Shown here piece by piece: positions 8,903 to 17,279 of a DNA stretch of 33,676 bases. Source of the DNA: Bacillota bacterium (GTDB lineage: Bacteria; Bacillota; Sulfobacillia; UBA3575; DUQP01); contig DUQP01000027.1 in NCBI GenBank assembly GCA_012837735.1, forward strand, positions 1 through 33,676, given 5' to 3'. The position numbers were made by a program, and so were the translations under genes. The notes beneath the pieces were generated by a model. That model was given only the letters and a program-made list of their open reading frames with translations, did no database searches and was not told where the DNA came from. Within the stretch, counting starts at the first letter, position 1. Every line of letters starts with the position of its first letter.

Positions 8903-9677
8903 TATAGGTCACCTCCCTGTCATTCTCCGCCCCGCGCAAGCTATCCAAAAAATCCAGGGATCGCAGCCGGCGCTCCAGAATATATGTGATGTATGTCCGC
9001 AAGGACCGTTCCAATTCCATGGCCACCGCTGCCCCCATGCGCGTGGAGCGTGCCCGGCGCAAGTCCGCACGCAACAAGTGGCGAGCCGTTTGCACTGCTC
9101 CCAGAGAAATCCGCAAACCTCCGCTCGCCACCCGGCAGGACCCGCACAGCAATCCCCCGGCCGCCGGATCAAAAGCAAAACTGTCACCCGGCAAATCTCC
9201 TCCGCAATGGCCACAGACATCCCAACCAGGCCCGAATCCGGCTGCTTGCAAAAGATGCAGCTCAAAGAAACGCAATGCGATGTCCCATTCATCGGCCGGG
9301 CCGTCGGCAAGTACATGCAGAGTGCCAAGCAACAAGGGATAAAGTATCGGCGCGGGATCCTGTTCCTCAGTGGCCAGGTCGAGCAGCTCCAAGCAGTATG
9401 AGCCGCGTGCCAACCGATCCAAATCCTCCCGCAGTGGTCGAAAAGCCTCCAACACCTGGCATTGGCTGACTGTGTGCAGACCCTTACCGCGGGATAACAG
9501 GAAATCGGCCCGCGTGAACAGCTGGGTGCCGCTGGCCAGGCGGTTGCGCTGCCTGCGTGCCCCGCGCGCTACCGCGCGCAACTTGCCCTCGGTCGCTGTC
9601 AAGAGAGTAACGATGCGATCGGCTTCACCCAGGTCCTTAGTCCGCAACACTACTGCCTCTGCGCGGAAGAGCGCCAA
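8880..9677 (-). CDS. recO: DNA repair protein RecO
   Basis: RecO acts with RecF and RecR in the cytoplasm, annealing single strands and loading RecA on gapped DNA. The 265 residues fit the family. The N-terminal OB-fold starts ALFRAEAVVLRTKDLGEADR, followed by a helical domain and a four-cysteine zinc site (CGHC near residue 156 and CGSC near 177). The start is a TTG at 9677 with GGGGAGGG nine bases upstream; no better in-frame ATG exists before the conserved N-terminus. recO often follows era in Firmicutes; here mgtE stands between them, with a gap of 54 bases before recO. Confidence 0.95.
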   Translation of the reverse strand: MALFRAEAVVLRTKDLGEADRIVTLLTATEGKLRAVARGARRQRNRLASGTQLFTRADFLLSRGKGLHTVSQCQVLEAFRPLREDLDRLARGSYCLELLDLATEEQDPAPILYPLLLGTLHVLADGPADEWDIALRFFELHLLQAAGFGPGWDVCGHCGGDLPGDSFAFDPAAGGLLCGSCRVASGGLRISLGAVQTARHLLRADLRRARSTRMGAAVAMELERSLRTYITYILERRLRSLDFLDSLRGAENDREVTYNGISGED

Positions 9678-9731
9678 AATTACCCTCCCCCTGTTTAGAA
9701 TTTACCAGATCAGACTCAACCATACCCTTCT

Positions 9732-11099
9732 TTATCCTTGATAGAAACGGTCTAGAAAGAAAGTCGCCAACCAAAAGTAGTTGAACAACCCCGTAACGTC
9801 CAAAAATGTGGCAATAAACGGTCCGGAAGCGATGGCCGGGTCGATCCCCAAACGACGAAACAGCAAGGGAAAGAAACTTCCCGCCACAGTTGCCATCACC
9901 ATGTTCAATAATAAAGCCAGCGCCACCACGATCGCCACCAGCAGCATCCCGTGCCACAAAAAAGCGATGCCAAACAGCAACACCCCGCAAACCAACCCCA
10001 CGACCAGACCGACTTGCGCTTCGCGACCGATCACTCGCCAGGCCTGCCGCCCCGTCAGCTCCCCTGTAGCCAACCCGCGTACTACCATGGTGAGAGACTG
10101 GGTGCCAATATTGCCGGCCGTGCCAGCCAGCACCGGAATGAAGAAAGCGAGGATTGCTACCGATTCCTTTGTCTTGGCAAAACCAGCGATCACACTGCCC
10201 GCAAACAATTCTCCCACCAACAATGCCACTAACCAGGGCAAGCGCCGCCAACTCCTTGCTAAGGCAGGACTGGAGAATTCCCCCTCCACAGGGGCCGTAA
10301 CAGCCGCCTGGGTGCGGAAAAAGTCTTCCGTCGCCTCTTCCTCCAAGACATCTATGGCATCGTCAAATGTGACGATGCCCACCAGCCGTTCTCTTTCATC
10401 AACAACCGGCACTGCCAGCAGATCGTACCGGGCAATAGTTTTTGCCACCTGTTCCTGGTCGGTATCGATCGCTACTTTAATCACACTGCGCGTCATAATG
10501 GCGCCGATTTCCTGGTTGGCAGCCGCCACGATCAATTCGCGCAAAGAAAGAACCCCCACCAGCCGATCGGCCTGGTCAGTCACGTATATATAATAAATCG
10601 TCTCGGCATCTGGCCCAATCTTGCGCATCACATCAATAGCCTGCTGGGCGGTCATGTTCTCCCGTAGCGCGATGAACTCATTGGTCATGATGCCACCGGC
10701 ACTATCGGCCGGATAGACCATCAGGTTGCGCAGGGAAATCGCCTCTTGTCCGCCAACCAACTGCAACAGGCGCTCCGCCGCCGCTGGCTCAAGCGATCGC
10801 AGTAATTCCGCCACCTCGTCAGCTGGCATTTTAACCAACACCGCGCTTGCCCGTGCGGCGCCAGCCAAGTGCAAAAGCCGGAACTGGCTTTCGTAGTCCA
10901 GTTCAACCAAAACCAACGCCACCCGCTCCACATCCAGCAACAGGAGCAAGCGTTGCCGGTCCTCATCCGCCAAGGCCGTCAAGACCCCCGCCACGTCCAC
11001 CGGGTGCATCTCGGAAAGGAGTTGTTGCAAAGCAACATTATCCTCAATGTTTAACAGACTCTGGACAGAACGCAGTAGCAATTCTTGTTCATACGTCAT
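9732..11099 (-). CDS. mgtE: Magnesium transporter MgtE
   Basis: MgtE is a gated magnesium channel of the cytoplasmic membrane that closes when cytosolic magnesium is high. The 455 residues show the expected layout: an acidic N-domain of helical repeats (about 1-130), two CBS domains (about 135-255), and a C-terminal part with about five membrane segments (from residue 285). The segment VLAGTAGNIGTQSLTMVVRG corresponds to the pore-region motif of the family. The ATG at 11099 has AAGGGG eight bases upstream; a GTG at 11108 overlaps that site and is rejected. It lies 121 bases after era, enough for its own promoter, although I see none clearly and no M-box riboswitch. Confidence 0.94.
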   Translation of the reverse strand: MTYEQELLLRSVQSLLNIEDNVALQQLLSEMHPVDVAGVLTALADEDRQRLLLLLDVERVALVLVELDYESQFRLLHLAGAARASAVLVKMPADEVAELLRSLEPAAAERLLQLVGGQEAISLRNLMVYPADSAGGIMTNEFIALRENMTAQQAIDVMRKIGPDAETIYYIYVTDQADRLVGVLSLRELIVAAANQEIGAIMTRSVIKVAIDTDQEQVAKTIARYDLLAVPVVDERERLVGIVTFDDAIDVLEEEATEDFFRTQAAVTAPVEGEFSSPALARSWRRLPWLVALLVGELFAGSVIAGFAKTKESVAILAFFIPVLAGTAGNIGTQSLTMVVRGLATGELTGRQAWRVIGREAQVGLVVGLVCGVLLFGIAFLWHGMLLVAIVVALALLLNMVMATVAGSFFPLLFRRLGIDPAIASGPFIATFLDVTGLFNYFWLATFFLDRFYQG

Positions 11100-11220
11100 C
11101 GGCTCCACCCCTTCCGAAAAAGGTCACGCTGGGGCAGAACCACTCCCTAATGGGGGGAAGGCGGTCCGGCCCATGCGCATTTGTAATTGACTAGGTCCAG
11201 GGTCCACCATACCACCCCCT

Positions 11221-12114
11221 TTAATCAGGCCGATAGCCGAAGTTGTGCAGGGCTGCCGGTCGATTGCGCCAATCCTTGCTCACTTTCACCCACAAGTCAA
11301 GGTAGATGCGGCTGCCTAGCAACCGCTCGATCTCACCGCGCGCCCGGCGCCCAATCTCCCTTAACATCATACCATTGCGTCCCACAATAATCCCTTTCTG
11401 GGACTCCTTTTCCACATACACCACTGCCCGCACATAAACCAGCTCCGGCGAGCGCAGGGTCATTTCCTCCACCGCGACCGTGATCGCATGCGGCACTTCT
11501 TCCCACGTCAAATGCAAAACCTGCTCCCGGATGAATTCCGCCACCAGGAAGGTCTCTGGCCGATCCGTCACCATCCCCTCCGGGAAGTACTGCGGTCCCT
11601 CTGGCAAGAAGGCTAACAAAGCCTGATACAAATCATCTAGATTCGTTCCCTGCAAGGCGGAAACAGCCAGGATAGTATGGCAGTCTCTCAACGTGCCGTA
11701 TGTCTGCTTGGCGTCCGCTACCTCCTGCGCCGAAAGTCGGTCGATCTTGTTCACCACAATCAGTAAGGGGGTTTTTGGCAGACGTTCGGCAATCATCCGA
11801 TCGCCCTTGCCCGGCGGTACCGTGCCATCCACCACAAACAAAATGGCATCCACCTCCCGCAGAGCTGATTGGGCTGTCTCCACCATATATTTACCTAAGC
11901 GATGACGCGGCTTGTGTATGCCCGGTGTGTCGATCAACACAACTTGTGCCCCTGGGCGGTGCACCACACCCATAATACGATTGCGGGTGGTTTGCGGTTT
12001 GTCGGACACGATCGCCACCTTGTCCCCCACCAAGGCATTGATCAGCGTCGACTTTCCGACATTCGGCCGCCCAATCACAGCGACAAATCCAGAGCGGAAT
12101 CCCTGCTTGCTCAT
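11221..12114 (-). CDS. era: GTPase Era
   Basis: Era binds 16S rRNA near its 3' end and helps mature the small ribosomal subunit. The 297-residue product starts at the ATG at 12114, which shares one base with the stop of cdd (TGATG) and has a GAGG site. The longer frame from 12303 would run through cdd and is rejected. The G-motifs are in order: GRPNVGKS at residues 15-22, DTPGIHK, NKID and a SAL element. A C-terminal KH domain includes GIIVGRNGMMLREIG, then the usual end with SKDWRNRP. The neighbours ybeY, dgkA and cdd form the classical Firmicute group with era. Confidence 0.97.
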   Translation of the reverse strand: MSKQGFRSGFVAVIGRPNVGKSTLINALVGDKVAIVSDKPQTTRNRIMGVVHRPGAQVVLIDTPGIHKPRHRLGKYMVETAQSALREVDAILFVVDGTVPPGKGDRMIAERLPKTPLLIVVNKIDRLSAQEVADAKQTYGTLRDCHTILAVSALQGTNLDDLYQALLAFLPEGPQYFPEGMVTDRPETFLVAEFIREQVLHLTWEEVPHAITVAVEEMTLRSPELVYVRAVVYVEKESQKGIIVGRNGMMLREIGRRARGEIERLLGSRIYLDLWVKVSKDWRNRPAALHNFGYRPD

Positions 12115-12518
12115 CAGCGGTCCTCTGTCAGGGCGAAAGCAGCGGGAAGCAGCGCGCGCAAGTTCGTGTGTTGTCCTGCCCCGCCGTCCACCACACCCAG
12201 TAAAATCTCCAATTCCGGGGCAAACTCCGCTAAAAACTGCCGGCAAGCGCCGCAGGGCGTGACCGGTTGCGGTCCGGCTGTCACCACGGCCAGGGCCCGC
12301 CAACTCAGCTCTCCCGCCATAATAGCCTGCACGGCCGCCACCCGCTCAGCACAAATGGTCAAACCAAAAGAAGCATTTTCCACGTTTGCTCCCGGAAAGA
12401 TTTTACCACTGTTAGTCAACAGGGCGGCACCGACAGCAAACCGGGAATACGGCGCATAAGCCTTGCTGCGCGCCTCAGCCGCTGCCGCCAATAAACATTG
12501 CTCATCCCAGTCTTTCAT
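12114..12518 (-). CDS. cdd: Cytidine deaminase
   Basis: The enzyme deaminates cytidine and deoxycytidine to uridine forms in pyrimidine salvage. At 134 residues it is the small tetrameric type. The zinc site and proton shuttle are clear: Cys56-Ala-Glu58 and Pro-Cys89-Gly-Ala-Cys92. The substrate segment FPGANVENAS lies before them. The ATG at 12518 has GAGGGGGAG six bases upstream. Its stop overlaps the start of era (TGATG), so the two are translationally coupled. This is the standard position of cdd in the ybeY-dgkA-cdd-era order. Confidence 0.96.
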   Translation of the reverse strand: MKDWDEQCLLAAAAEARSKAYAPYSRFAVGAALLTNSGKIFPGANVENASFGLTICAERVAAVQAIMAGELSWRALAVVTAGPQPVTPCGACRQFLAEFAPELEILLGVVDGGAGQHTNLRALLPAAFALTEDR

Positions 12519-12528
12519 CTGCTCCCCC

Positions 12529-13575
12529 TCACTCGCTCTCGATCTTAGTCCCGACCGGCACGATTTGGATCCAGGTTTTCCCCGCTGTTAATTCCAGACG
12601 GCCCTGCTGGCCCTGGAATTTTAATGGTGCTGAGACTGAAGCTTTGGACCATGTCCCTGTATAAAGATGACCACCGCTGAAACAATCCAGCGCCCCGGAG
12701 CCGACCAAATCCATATCAATCCGGTCCTGTTGGTCACCGGGGATCGCCCATGTCTCAACATACAGCACAAGAATATTGTCTGCCCGCAGCTGTTCCCCTG
12801 TGGCAGCATCACGGTGCGGTTGCCCTCCCACATAGCGCAAATAATCACCTGATGGTGTATACCGATAACCCACCCGCGTCTGCAAATATCCCGGGTAGTG
12901 AATTGTCAAATTAGTAACGGGGTCGCCCGCCAACGCTTGATCGCCGGAGCGAAAAGAAAAAAGCTGATCCGGCACACCGCCGGCACGGAAACCCCTTTGC
13001 TCGGCCTTTTCCCGTAACATCGGCACGCTCGTGAATGTACTGTAAGGGCGTTTCTTATTTTTGTCCACCCAAAAACAGCCGAAACCCGTACCCAACACGT
13101 CGTTAAAGTCCCCCATTTTGTGTTCGGTAATGAACTGATGCGCCTGGGGGCTCCCGCCGACATGCGCATATATGGCGTCCAGACCTAAAGCTATTTGAGC
13201 GAAGTAGTGCCGGGCGCTGCGTACCGGTCCGACCAGCTCCGGTTCTGCCTGCAGGTAGACAGCCATAAAGCGCGTCGTTCCCCCCTCCACCAGAGCCTCA
13301 AACACCAGATCTGCCTGGGCGAGCCCGGCTTGTGGCCTTGTCACGGGATCATTATCGATCATCACCGCCACTGGTCGCCGCTCTAACCGCTCCAGCAATT
13401 CCAACTGGCCGCTGAAGGGAGAAATATCCATGGGCGGCGGAGGTGGCGGCGGAGGTTCTTCAATCACTGGCTCCTGGGGCTCAACTCCTGCCTGCGGGTC
13501 ATTCCCGCACCCGACCAGGAAAAAACACATTAGCCCGACTAGCAAGAAAAAAACTGTCCAACGCGCCCAACGCAT
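12529..13575 (-). CDS. YerB-like lipoprotein (DUF3048)
   Basis: The 348-residue product starts best at the ATG at 13575, which has GGGAGTGGTGGG just upstream; an ATG at 13590 overlaps the stop of the preceding gene and is an alternative. The N-terminus is a lipoprotein signal (basic start, hydrophobic core, LVGC), followed by an unusual acidic and proline-rich linker with about eight consecutive prolines. The body carries DUF3048 marks: RRPVAVMIDNDP, DLVFEALVEGGTTRFMA, GPVRSARHYF and AHVGGSPQ. The protein should sit outside the membrane, tethered by lipid. The family's biochemical role is not established; cell-envelope metabolism is inferred. It stands together with a DUF502 gene inside the otherwise conserved dgkA-cdd interval, which is unusual. 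Confidence 0.9.
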   Translation of the reverse strand: MRWARWTVFFLLVGLMCFFLVGCGNDPQAGVEPQEPVIEEPPPPPPPPMDISPFSGQLELLERLERRPVAVMIDNDPVTRPQAGLAQADLVFEALVEGGTTRFMAVYLQAEPELVGPVRSARHYFAQIALGLDAIYAHVGGSPQAHQFITEHKMGDFNDVLGTGFGCFWVDKNKKRPYSTFTSVPMLREKAEQRGFRAGGVPDQLFSFRSGDQALAGDPVTNLTIHYPGYLQTRVGYRYTPSGDYLRYVGGQPHRDAATGEQLRADNILVLYVETWAIPGDQQDRIDMDLVGSGALDCFSGGHLYTGTWSKASVSAPLKFQGQQGRLELTAGKTWIQIVPVGTKIESE

Positions 13576-13589
13576 TCCCACCACTCCCA

Positions 13590-14210
13590 TCAGCAAGTTC
13601 CCATCCGGCCGCCTGGTTGGACAACCGCCATTTCCCGAGCACGGGCGGCGGTCACGCCCCCGGAGATCACCAGCTTCAGTCCTTCTTCCACTGGCATTTG
13701 CAAATAAGTAATGTCCCGCTCCGGGAGCAATAATAGCCATCCAGAAGTCGGATTGGGAGTGGTGGGCAAGAAAACGCTCACCAACTGCTCATCCCCCATC
13801 ATCGCCAATTCGCCCTTTGGCCACCCTGTGAAAAATCCGATCGTATAGCAACCCTGACGCGGATATTCGACCAGCACCACCCGCTTGAAAGCCGTCTGAT
13901 GCGGCTGCGAAAAGGCATCTACGATTTGTTTCATGGCCCGGTAGATGCTGCCCACCAATGGCAGCCGCGCCAACAAACATCCGACCAGATCTATCACGCG
14001 CCGGCCAAGAAAATTCGTCGCCAGCATCCCTGTCCCGAGCACTAATAATAAAGTCAAGAATACCCCCACCCCGGGGAGTGGCCGCCCAAAAAGGTATTGA
14101 CCTACAGGTGCAAACAAATGATCAAAAAACGAAAAAAACAGCCAAATCAGGTACAGACTAGCCATTACCGGCAGGAGCACGACCATGCCGGTAATCAGAA
14201 ACCGCCGCAT
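13590..14210 (-). CDS. DUF502 membrane protein
   Basis: The product is 206 residues from the ATG at 14210 (GGGGGTGAG upstream), beginning MRRFLITGMVVLLPVMASLY. Two hydrophobic segments (about residues 5-27 and 46-70) are followed by a family-typical region with LVGSIYRAMKQIVDAFS and KRVVLVEYPRQGCYTIGF, and FLPTTPNPTSGWLLLLPE further on. These match DUF502, a widespread family of unknown function. The gene begins 16 bases after dgkA and overlaps the upstream alternative start of the DUF3048 gene, so it is co-transcribed with both. A membrane location is clear; the role is unknown. Confidence 0.9.
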   Translation of the reverse strand: MRRFLITGMVVLLPVMASLYLIWLFFSFFDHLFAPVGQYLFGRPLPGVGVFLTLLLVLGTGMLATNFLGRRVIDLVGCLLARLPLVGSIYRAMKQIVDAFSQPHQTAFKRVVLVEYPRQGCYTIGFFTGWPKGELAMMGDEQLVSVFLPTTPNPTSGWLLLLPERDITYLQMPVEEGLKLVISGGVTAARAREMAVVQPGGRMGTC

Positions 14211-14226
14211 TCTCTCACCCCCACCC

Positions 14227-14703
14227 TTACCGAACGGTCGGTCGTTCTTTGCGAGGCAAAAAAATGGTCGCCACCAACCCAAACCAGGGCAAAGCGGCAA
14301 TCCCCGCCAACCAGCCCCTTGCTAACAACGCACGCCAAATCAACCCAGGGACCAATAAACGGGGTCCGAAAACCAGTACACCAGTCGCAATCGCCCCCGC
14401 CGCTGCCAAAAACACGGCGCCTGCTGCGGCATCCTTCGTCCAGCGCGCCAAATCGTTCCACTCTGGCGACGAAAGGTCTACCACCGCCTCAAGCACCGTG
14501 TTCCAGACTTCCATCGTCAGTACCAAGCCAATTGTCAACACCAAAGCCACCCACTCTAAAAAGGAGAGCCCCAACAACCAAGCTCCCCACAATACCCCAT
14601 AAGCTGCGGCAGTGTGGATGCGAAAATTGCGCTCCGCCCGCCAAACCGCCCCCAACCCCCGCAGCGCATCCCGAAAACTGATCAGGATCGGTCGCTCACG
14701 CAT
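14227..14703 (-). CDS. dgkA: Diacylglycerol/undecaprenol kinase family protein
   Basis: In Gram-positive bacteria this small integral membrane kinase phosphorylates undecaprenol to recycle the lipid carrier of wall synthesis. From the ATG at 14703, which overlaps the ybeY stop by eight bases, it has 158 residues; the usual length is near 125. Conserved parts are AERNFRIH near residue 25 and EVWNTVLEAVVDL, which holds the catalytic Glu, followed by KDAAAGAVFLAA. Three membrane segments are expected for the core. After them comes an extra hydrophobic stretch of about 35 residues with a basic end. The Shine-Dalgarno is poor, so translation probably depends on coupling to ybeY. Confidence 0.92.
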   Translation of the reverse strand: MRERPILISFRDALRGLGAVWRAERNFRIHTAAAYGVLWGAWLLGLSFLEWVALVLTIGLVLTMEVWNTVLEAVVDLSSPEWNDLARWTKDAAAGAVFLAAAGAIATGVLVFGPRLLVPGLIWRALLARGWLAGIAALPWFGLVATIFLPRKERPTVR

Positions 14704-15142
14704 GCCGTGCCAACCCCACCTGTTGCAAAATCTCCTCTTCCCGAGCTCGCATCTGCGCACCATGGTCTGCACCGAGCAGATGCAACAATCCGTGGACCGC
14801 CAAATAGCAAACCTCTCTCGCTAACGAATGACCATATTCTTGCGCTTGGGCCTGAGCAGTGGGCAAAGAGATGACGATGTCACCCAATAGTTGCCCCCCC
14901 ACAGTCGGCATCGCCTCCCCCTCTAACTGGGAAAACGACAACACATCCGTCTTGGCAGCAATGCCGCGATAGTCGGAGTTCAACTGCGCAATCGTTTCGT
15001 CATCCACCAATGTGATCCCCACTTCGGCCTCACTCATACCAGCCAGTGCCAACCCGCATGTGACCGCTTTGATAACCAGGTCAGCCAACTCATCCGTGAG
15101 CGGGATCATCTGCTGTCGGTTTTCCAGCAGGACCGGCATCAT
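14696..15142 (-). CDS. ybeY: Endoribonuclease YbeY
   Basis: YbeY is a zinc-dependent endoribonuclease in 16S rRNA 3'-end maturation and ribosome quality control. The product is 148 residues from the ATG at 15142, with GAGAGGAAGG nine bases upstream; another ATG lies one codon further on. The metal site is intact: HGLLHLLGADH with His117, His121 and His127. The segment NSDYRGIAAKTDVLSF is family-typical. The start lies about 50 bases inside the 3' end of pgpH and the stop overlaps dgkA, so translation of all three is linked. Era, encoded further along, acts on the same rRNA region. Confidence 0.96.
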   Translation of the reverse strand: MMPVLLENRQQMIPLTDELADLVIKAVTCGLALAGMSEAEVGITLVDDETIAQLNSDYRGIAAKTDVLSFSQLEGEAMPTVGGQLLGDIVISLPTAQAQAQEYGHSLAREVCYLAVHGLLHLLGADHGAQMRAREEEILQQVGLARHA

Positions 15143-17267
15143 GCCCGCCTTCCTCTCCATCCAAGGATTCATCCTTGCCCTTTTCTTCCTTGGTACGCCC
15201 CTTCACTTCCTTGATCATATCCGGGTACTCGATGCGGGGATGGAAAATCCCACTCAGCACCGCCACAAAGCTGCGAGCGATGGCATCCAAATCCCGCAAC
15301 GTAAGATCTGAGCGGTCAAGCTGACCGTCATCCAAGCGCTCTTTTGTTAAACGCCGGACCATGCCTTCAATGCGCCCTTTTGTCGGGTTGTTCAGTGAAC
15401 GCACCGCCGCCTCTGCCGAGTCGGCCAACATTACGATGGCCGCTTCCTTCGACTCTGGCAATGGTCCATCGTATCGGAAGGCGCTCTCATCCACTGCCTC
15501 GGCATGGCCATTTTCCGTCGCGCGACAATAAAAATAGGACACCAGCGTTGAACCATGGTGCTGCCGGATGATATCAATCACCGCCTGCGGCAAACCGTAA
15601 TCACGTGCCATGTCCGCACCATCCTTGACATGCGCTGTGATGATCAAAGCGCTTAAAGAGGGCGCAATTTTTTGGTGCGGATTCTCGCCCCCAAATTGAT
15701 TCTCTACGAAGAAAAATGGCCGTTTCAACTTGCCGATATCGTGGTAGTGTGCCCCGACCCTTGCCAGCAGCGGGTTAGCGCCGACCGATTCCGCCGCCGC
15801 TTCCGCCATATTACCGACGATGATACTGTGGTGATATGTTCCAGGCGCCTCCAACAGTAACCGTCTCAATAATGGTTGGTTCGGATTCGACAGCTCAAGC
15901 AGTTTGAAAGAAGTGATGATGCCGAAGAAACCCTCGAAAAATGGTAGCGATCCCAGCGTTAGGACCACAGACAGGACACCATTCACCATCCCCCACATGA
16001 CTTCTTTCCAAGCCGCCAACTGTGAGAAGGGGTTACCTGCCAATAGATTAAGGCCGACAATCACCAGGGCATTCGCCATACCCACCTGGACGCCGGCCCA
16101 GGTCAAGGTGGAGCGCTGTCCAGTCCGGCTGACGGCAAACACGCCCACCGCGCCCCCCATGATGGCCACTACTGCGATCCCCAGGTCATTGCCAGTCAGC
16201 ATCCCCAAAAAAAGACCCAGCGCAGTGCCAGTGACCAACGCCACCTGCGGTCCAAGCAAAATGGTCAACAACATGGTGGCCGCTCCCACCGGCATTAAAT
16301 AACCTGAGACTGATTTCACCATCAATGACAACAATGTGGCCACGATCACGACCAAGCAAATGGTCGCTACCTGGCGTTCATTTTGGAACATGCGGCGTCG
16401 GAACTGAAAGAGATAGATGGTGACAAACGCCGCTAGCAACAGTGACAATAGCACTGCTCCAACAACCGTCTTATAACTGCTGCGGTGATCAAGCAGACCA
16501 GCGGCCCGCAATATTTCGATCTGCTCATGTGTTACCGGCTGCCCGTCCTGAATGATGATCTGCCCTTTCAGGATGCGCACGGGTTCCACATTGGCCATTG
16601 CCTCTTGCCGCCGTTGGAGAGTCTCCGCCTGGTTGAAGACCGCATTCGGCTCCACCAGTTGCGTGACCACGGCGGCAACGAAGTCTGCCACCGCATTTTC
16701 CCCCAGCTGCTGCTTGGCGTCTGTCGCCGCCAGGCGGCGTGCCGTATCGAGACTTTCCTGGGTAATCGTGCCTTCCAGCACTCTGTGCAAAATTGCTTCC
16801 GTTTCCGCGCGCGCCTGGCCTAATGTCTCCGGCGCAGCCTGCAGTACAGCACGTAATTCCTCATTGCTGGCTGTCACACTCAGCTCCCGGGCCAAAACCT
16901 CTATCTTCGTCGTCACGCTACCGCTGCGCTCCCGCACGGTCGCCACGGTATCGAAAATATCCGTCGTGCGTGCCAGCGCGTTCTCCAAAACAGAGGCATC
17001 ATTGTCGTAGACCGGTTGCACTTGATCAGCAGCTTGTTGTTGGCGCCGCTGCGTCTCCACCGGATTGATCAGCTGCCGGTTGGCCTTGATGTCACGGGGA
17101 GCAATATCCCCAACCTGCAAAGAGAGCTGTTCCGGGACGAGGTTGGCTGCCAAAACCGCCGCCAGAAACACAAACATAATCAGCGCCCAGGCCAGGCGCC
17201 TGAGCGGGCGCCGGCCAAACAAGCGCCGACCCATTCGTGGTAGAGCATTACGCAACCAATCCGGCAC
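15090..17267 (-). CDS. pgpH: Cyclic-di-AMP phosphodiesterase PgpH-like (7TM-HD)
   Basis: The 725-residue product has a GTG start at 17267 with AGGAGGG seven bases upstream. The N-terminus has one membrane segment (about 26-43), followed by an extracellular 7TMR-HDED region with repeated alpha-helical content. A block of about seven membrane segments (about 270-465) comes next, then a cytoplasmic HD domain. The HD domain shows HHSIIVGNMAEAA, the metal site HYHDIGK (His509-Asp510) and later ITAHVKDG and IRQHHGS. Such proteins hydrolyse c-di-AMP to pApA in Listeria and Bacillus. The tail is highly charged (Lys/Glu-rich) and overlaps ybeY. It is 12 bases after phoH, the usual order in Firmicutes. 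Confidence 0.95.
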   Translation of the reverse strand: MPDWLRNALPRMGRRLFGRRPLRRLAWALIMFVFLAAVLAANLVPEQLSLQVGDIAPRDIKANRQLINPVETQRRQQQAADQVQPVYDNDASVLENALARTTDIFDTVATVRERSGSVTTKIEVLARELSVTASNEELRAVLQAAPETLGQARAETEAILHRVLEGTITQESLDTARRLAATDAKQQLGENAVADFVAAVVTQLVEPNAVFNQAETLQRRQEAMANVEPVRILKGQIIIQDGQPVTHEQIEILRAAGLLDHRSSYKTVVGAVLLSLLLAAFVTIYLFQFRRRMFQNERQVATICLVVIVATLLSLMVKSVSGYLMPVGAATMLLTILLGPQVALVTGTALGLFLGMLTGNDLGIAVVAIMGGAVGVFAVSRTGQRSTLTWAGVQVGMANALVIVGLNLLAGNPFSQLAAWKEVMWGMVNGVLSVVLTLGSLPFFEGFFGIITSFKLLELSNPNQPLLRRLLLEAPGTYHHSIIVGNMAEAAAESVGANPLLARVGAHYHDIGKLKRPFFFVENQFGGENPHQKIAPSLSALIITAHVKDGADMARDYGLPQAVIDIIRQHHGSTLVSYFYCRATENGHAEAVDESAFRYDGPLPESKEAAIVMLADSAEAAVRSLNNPTKGRIEGMVRRLTKERLDDGQLDRSDLTLRDLDAIARSFVAVLSGIFHPRIEYPDMIKEVKGRTKEEKGKDESLDGEEGGHDAGPAGKPTADDPAHG

Positions 17268-17279
17268 CCGTTACCCTCC

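Noticed and set aside
11109-11220. Possible M-box riboswitch before mgtE
   Set aside because: The gap is too short and I found none of the conserved stems or a terminator with a T-run.
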